Assembly (NCBI RefSeq): GCF_947179165.1
Contig: NC_077245.1
Location: 49,729,286-49,793,285 of the forward strand
Source of the DNA: Solanum dulcamara
Lineage: Eukaryota > Streptophyta > Magnoliopsida > Solanales > Solanaceae
DNA: 64,000 nt
Direction: 5' to 3'
Part shown: positions 59,070 to 64,000 of the stretch, piece after piece
Layout of the letters: every line of letters starts with the position of its first letter
Position numbering within the stretch: position 1 is the stretch's first letter
The notes under the pieces: model-generated
What the model was told of the DNA's origin: nothing
Seen by the model: the letters and a program-made list of their open reading frames with translations, nothing else
Databases searched by the model: none
Translations under genes and position numbers: made by a program

Positions 59070-61330
59070 TTGGCTGACTCTTAAATCATTTTCCATCCAA
59101 AAACATCAGCCAAATAAGAGGAAAAACGTGAAGAACCAAAAGGAACAAGGCAGCCACGTTTTTGAAGAATTAAAGGTGAGTTCTTCAATTTTTTCTCCAT
59201 GAATTAATTAGCTACGGTGTTCCTCAAGCATGTGGAGATGTATATATGCATATATATGTATATTATTATGACTAAGAAGTCATTTCTTCAGCTGTACACT
59301 TGGGAAAAATTGGACAGAAATGTGAGAGGAAGAAGAGAGGAAAGCTATGACCTAGGGGCTGCCAAGGTACGCCTCTGAGTTTCACTCCGTAAATAAATTA
59401 TCTAAGGTTTATTACGATGAATTTAGGGTGATAATAGAATAAATTTACTTCTTGGGGCAGCGAGCAAGTCGCACAAACAGCCTGCTCAATTTCAGCGCGT
59501 TTGAAGAAGTTCCGAGTTGCGATTTGACAGGTTCTAGCCAATTTCGGGAAAGGTAAGTTCTTCCCCTTTAATTTGAAGTTTATGAGGTTAAATTAGGGTA
59601 TATTACACACCTTAGGATCTGCTGGAAGTTGGGTAAAAGGCTTGAAAAGTTCGGCATTCGAAATAAGCTAAAACGTAGTCGCTATGGTTGAATTGTCGTC
59701 GAAATAAAGTATTGCCTTGTGAAGTACTGCTGCAGGGGTATTGGATGGTTGTTGCAGGGACTAAATATGATATAATGTGGGTTAGGGTGATGATGTTTGA
59801 GGCCACATGAACCCCCGTTGCGTATAATTAAAGGCATTAAAGAATAAAGACTAGACACCCTATTTGGTATCATCTTTTTGAATGGGGCATTTGGAGTTTA
59901 TATTGTATATTGTTGGTATGCATTGCTGCAGGTTGTTGTTGTTGGTTGGCTGTAGGTCTTAAGAACCTAATTGGAAATTTGGATAGGGTACATTATAGGG
60001 GAGGTGCTGCCCAATTTTCGTTAACGCCTTAACAAACTAAAGAACTAGTCGAGGAAACGACTAAGGAAATAGATTCCATGAATACTAAGGTGTAACCTAA
60101 GATAATGGAAAGCTAAGAGTAGTTGATATTCGTATTAATTTCATTTTGAATAGGTTCAGAAGACGACGAGACGAGCAAGATAAAGGGTAACTCCCAAGAG
60201 GTATGTAAAGCTTTCTCTTGGCATGTTTTGGTATAAGTTCGTAAAGCTATCTTTCTTTCCTTTTGGCAATGTTTTGCCTTAAGTAAATTGTATATGAAGT
60301 ACGGGGATAATTCCATTCCCAAAATTTTGAGTACGCCTTATAACTCCTACTCACTGTTCAGTATTAGAGTTTCTGTGAAGATTAAGTATTGCCTAGTAGG
60401 GCTTCTATGTGTCAGAATGTAATGTATGGGAAGCTATCTCTTATTTTCATTAAGATGTATTTGATACGAAAATGAGGTTACAATGCCATAGTGGTTCACC
60501 GAGCCCCGTGAAGGGCCAGGTACGAAATATGTATATGAAGATCACCTAAAGGAAAGTACAGACTATATAGAGCTTATTCTCTTTCTTCTTGTGGGGCATG
60601 TCCTTGTCTTAGTTGTAAGTTGAATCTGATCTGAACTCCGAGGTAACTCCATTCTTAAGCATCTCTTAATTACTTCTGAATATTAAACTCCTATAGTAGT
60701 TGAACTACTTTCCCTGGAAACTTTTATACGTTAAAGAGGTAACAAATGTACAGGCTCTACAACCTAAGGACTATAAGGTAATAAGTGTTTCTGATTCCAT
60801 AAATGATTTGGCCCTATGTTAATACATGTCCAGGGCCTCCGAGATTACTTTTTAGACAACCCATAATGGCATTTAAGGGACACTCGAGATGACTACACCG
60901 TTACTCGGGTTCTCAAATAAAAGCTTAACTTTCTTATTCTGTCGAGTCTCTGATAATGATTTAAATTGCATATAGTTACTCACTACTCTACTCGTGTATA
61001 TTATAACACTTCTTTCCCTGAGTCCCAGGCCAGGATATGTTTTCGTACACAGTTTACTACATTATTCCCTGAGTCCCTCAATAGAGGGCCAGGATACGTG
61101 TATAGATATATGATGATGTGTTGTAATAAGGTAGTTATGGCACTGGGGCCATGATGGTTTTACAGAGGTGATTCGTCGGACCCCCAAAAGGGCCGGCTAT
61201 ATGATATGACTCGAACATGCATGTTTTTGTAATTCACAAAGTACAGGTACATGTTTCTGAATTGATATCTTATCCCCTGTTTCTCTATCTCAGATATGCT
61301 TTCAGTTGTATTATATTATATTTTACATAC

Positions 61331-61351
61331 TCAGTACATATATCGTACTGA
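61331..61351 (+). other. LTR stem-loop, A5
   Basis: TCAGTAC, 7-nt loop, GTACTGA. Perfect stem, 490 bp from the LTR end. Confidence 0.65.
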
Positions 61352-61845
61352 CCCCCTTTCTCGGGGGGCTGCGTTCATGCCCGCAGGTACAGATACTGAT
61401 TTTAGGATTCCATGCAGCTCAGTTGGAAGAGGCTCCATTGTATCGGGGCCTAGTTTTTGATTCTGTCCACGGATGTATAAAAATTATTTCATCCATTCAG
61501 GGGTACGGCGGGGGCCTTGTCCTACCATATGTTGTCATTTATATGTTTAGAGGTCTGCAGACATGTATACGTGGGTTGTATATGTCAGTTTGGTTCAGCT
61601 GGGTCTATATGATATATTGTACATGTTGTTATGTTATGGCAGCCTTGTCGGCTTGCGTGACCTGTCATGTTTTGATATAAACAAAAAGGGCTACAGGTAT
61701 ATGTAAATGTTATCGCCCAGTGGGGCTCTGTTATATGATATATTATTTTATTTACAGTTCAATGTGACCACAGTTGATAGATATGTGTATGGGGGGTCCA
61801 AGTCGGACCCCAGTCGCGACCTACGGGGTTGGGTCGTGACAGAAG

Positions 61846-61856
61846 TGGTATCAGAG
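61846..61856 (+). other. Primer-binding site of A5 (tRNA-iMet)
   Basis: TGGTATCAGAG, four bases after the LTR end. Confidence 0.85.
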
Positions 61857-62250
61857 AAGTTCATCCTCGGAGTGTTTGCAGACCGTGTCTAATAGAGTCT
61901 TGGTTATCGATGTGTTGCGCGCCACATCTATAAACAAGAACCTATAGGACATTTAGGATGTTACTTTTCTTCTACATCTGAGATCGTACTTTAGATCCGA
62001 GTCATAGAAAAATTCCTTATACTAACCTTGGATCTTAACAGAAGGACGACACCAATAGAAGGAGGTAATTGACGACATGGAAAGTTATGAAGCATGCAGG
62101 TAAGAAAAGTAAAGCCACGGAAGATATCTGTCGGGTAAGGTATTGAAATATAAAGTTGAAACCTGAAAGGAAAGCAGACAGAAAGTGCAACAGATGTAGT
62201 TTGGAGTTGGACATATGAGGTAAGTCCAGTATTTTTATATTATTGTTGAC

Positions 62251-62318
62251 GTTGAAAGCCCTGTGTGGCTGCGATATGAGATGACATTGAAAGCCCTGTG
62301 TGGGTGTGATATGATATG
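62251..62318 (+). repeat. 35-bp repeats in A5 leader
   Basis: Two units (62251, 62286) of the AAAGCCCTGTGTGG repeat; three are present in A4. Confidence 0.85.
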
Positions 62319-63920
62319 TATATATATATATGTTGGCCCTGTGAGGCATTGTTGGTATTTTTTTGTGTGCAGGTTTTGAGATAGTAAGAAGTGTAGAGGA
62401 AACTATGTCGAAATTTTCCCAGAATGGGGAAAAGGAAATGAAATATAGATTTTTGAGATGTCTGAGAAGTTGATACCAAGTACCCCTACTGTGTTCAACT
62501 AAAGCTGTAAGAGGTATCCTTCAGGTTGCCGATAAGGGGCACCCTTTTCACTTGAAGAAGTTTATTTCGGAGGAACGAAAGCTTATTTAAGTAGAAAGTT
62601 CAGACTAGGGTATCTCTAGACGTATTTGTACTATAGGAATATAAACAGAGGGCTTAGGATGAAGGATAAGATGTCCCGCGTATGAGTTTCACTCTTTTTG
62701 ACAAAAAAACTAACCCCCGACTCCTATTGTAAATTAGATGAGTTGTTCCTAACTCGAGATAAACTCAAAAGGAAACCTGGTAGGTCGAGTATAAAAATGG
62801 AAGTACTATGATGATTAAGGGATTCGAGTTTCTTCCAATAATGATTGGAAAAGGGTTTACGATAATAATTTATAGTTCTCCACTGATTAATTGGGGAAAG
62901 AGCTTCGAATAGAAGCACCTTAGAGAGATGTCAGGAACTGAATACGAATACGAACAAAAAGGGGGATATGTAAGTATAGGTTGAATAGTGTGATACAAGT
63001 ATGTAAGGATAAAGTGGGACAACTAGTAAGGCGCACTTAGTATGCGTTGATTAAGTTAAAAGCCTGCGTTGGGAACACAGCAAGAGAATGGAGCTTAAGA
63101 TACAAAAACAAAATGACGCATGTACACAACTTCGCCCCAAAAATAGTGGAACCCTTTGGGGATGAGGATGGAAAACTTAAGGAAAAAAGGGCACAACTTT
63201 CATTCATCCCAAGAAACAAAGAATATAGGTTGGGACAAAGCCACTACTTCAAGAAAACTTGGAATAGTTATCATCAGAATACTAGTACTGCCTAATTGAA
63301 ATTGGAACAACTACAAGTACAAATAGAGGAAAATACGAGTACCCTCTAAAGGGGGGAAGTTAATGAGAAAATGGCAAAAGTAAGGTGAAGGCAATCGATA
63401 TGGGAATATATTTGAGATGGGTGTCTAAACTTCAATAAGATATCTTGCCGAACCAAGTTAGAAAGGTTCAAAAGCAACCAATAAGTGGATGGAAGCTAGA
63501 ATGCTACATAAGGCAGCGTTAAGAAGTTTGCGAGGAGACCCTGAACAACATAACACTAGAAGGCGGCTGCGTATAAAAACAGAAGAATATACCAATGAAA
63601 GGATATGAAATAATTCAAAAGACACTACGAAGGATAATGACAGCATGCTAGACCAAAAGCCAAAACGTTGGTTATAGAGTTAGTCGCAAATAAAGTTGTG
63701 ATAGATAAATAACCAAAGAAAAAGGAATAGAAAGCCTCCTGTGGTAGAAAATGAGGAGAACACAAAGTGAATAGAGGATGGTGGAGCTAAAAGTCTACGT
63801 CGATACTGGTTGCGAGATAATAAAGGAAAGGACAAGCAGAAACATAAAGACTCGCGAGACAACGCTGAGGTAAATCTTAGGCAAAGTTGAGTGCCCATAA
63901 CTCGTGGAAAAGGTTACAAT
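62319..63920 (+). pseudogene. A5 internal region, unrecognised (degenerate gag?)
   Basis: Homologous to the A4 internal region, especially 62900-63300. An 82-codon open frame (63047-63295, no ATG at its start; includes HNFAPKIVEPFGDEDGKLK) matches no family I recognise. About 0.5 kb shorter than the matching part of A4. Confidence 0.4.
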
Positions 63921-64000
63921 GAAACGCAACACGAAGACTTCCCATGGAGGTCACCCATCCCAATATTACTCTTGCCCCAGCATGCTTAACTTCAAAATTC
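63921..64000 (-). pseudogene. 5S rRNA-derived sequence inside A5, cut by window edge
   Basis: The minus strand matches about positions 42-118 of plant 5S rRNA: GAAGTTAAGC, GGATGGGTGACCTCC, GGGAAGTC and CGTGTTGCG are recognisable. A single extra base interrupts the CCTGGGAAG motif, and there are about a dozen transitions. Box C (GGATGGGTGACC) is intact. The 5' end of the 5S sequence lies beyond the window. Same orientation and neighbours as 45571-45655. Confidence 0.85.

Larger units (their letters stand above)
58520..61841 (+). repeat. 5' LTR of A5 (3,322 bp)
   Basis: TGTTACACCCC to GGGTCGTGACA, both ends canonical. It has the best-preserved family A promoter, lacks the long 40-bp array seen in A2 and A3, and has the stem-loop at 61331-61351. 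Left flank TTTGT; the right copy of the target duplication is outside the window. Confidence 0.92.
58520..64000 (+). mobile_element. A5: family A element, 5' part
   Basis: Full 5' LTR, primer site and 2.16 kb of internal sequence, running off the right edge. Same layout as A4, including the 35-bp leader repeats and an antisense 5S-like segment. Confidence 0.88.

Noticed and set aside
61306..61680. 124-codon plus-strand frame in the A5 LTR
   Set aside because: Overlaps the conserved LTR stem-loop region; the equivalent A4 region (50294-50714) is in different broken frames.
1..64000. Host protein-coding gene or unknown multi-gene system
   Set aside because: All readable coding sequence belongs to gypsy gag-pol. 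Apart from the unassigned 1-483, no exon-like frame, splice-site pattern or non-transposon domain was seen.

Overview
The window is plant intergenic DNA made almost entirely of nested, decayed Ty3/gypsy LTR retrotransposons. I see no intact host gene, tRNA gene, CRISPR array or bacterial feature. The LTR styles, the Gag sequences (MAPRRP-type start followed by a CCHC knuckle) and the very long LTRs suggest Solanaceae (pepper, tomato or potato lineage). This is inferred from memory of such elements, not from a search. Pol order (protease, RT, RNase H, integrase), initiator-Met primer sites and purine-rich tracts ending in GGGGGAGATA or GGGGGGAATG fit Del/Tekay-like chromoviruses.

Labels used here: family A = LTRs of 3.1-3.6 kb starting TGTTACACC with G-boxes before a TATA box; family B = LTRs of about 2.1 kb starting TGTAACAT; family C = a 2.4 kb LTR; family D-like = LTRs full of CACGG/CCGTG palindromes (D, H, G); E and F = two further minus-strand elements.

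Layout. 1-822: retroposon-like sequence with a poly(A) end. 823-2081: part of a minus-strand A LTR (A1). 2082-2861: gag of minus-strand element H, interrupted at 2862 by the B element (2867-23729, plus strand, exact AGCTT target duplications). B carries three insertions: A2 (8838-15478, minus, internally deleted), a solo C LTR (18897-21281) and a solo B-type LTR (21529-23543). H resumes at 23735 with its gag start, primer site and 5' LTR (24004-27191). H sits in the RNase H region of element D (27192-31413, plus), and D sits in the integrase of element E (31414-34957, minus). So the left half shows at least five nesting levels: E contains D, D contains H, H contains B, B contains A2/C/B'. Next come a truncated second B element (34958-37807, minus), a piece of F (37808-38905), and A4 (38906-50809, plus), which is split by a solo A LTR (40514-43895) with exact TCTAG duplications. 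A gene-free AT-rich spacer (50810-51320) precedes element G (51320-57758, minus; a nearly full set of dead gag-pol domains). An AT-rich insertion with a 15-bp minisatellite follows (57759-58519), then A5 (58520 to the window edge, plus).

Every coding region carries stops and frameshifts, many of the C-to-T/G-to-A type expected from methylated, silenced DNA, so nothing here is predicted to encode a working protein.

Three observations stand out. (1) A short stem-loop, T(C/T)AGTAC-loop-GTACT(G/A)A, occurs about 410-490 bp before the 3' end of LTRs from several families, with a compensatory C:G to T:A change. (2) The internal region of family A contains an antisense 5S rRNA-derived sequence at the same place in two copies. 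(3) Three different elements carry local tandem duplications (722, about 972 and 368 bp).
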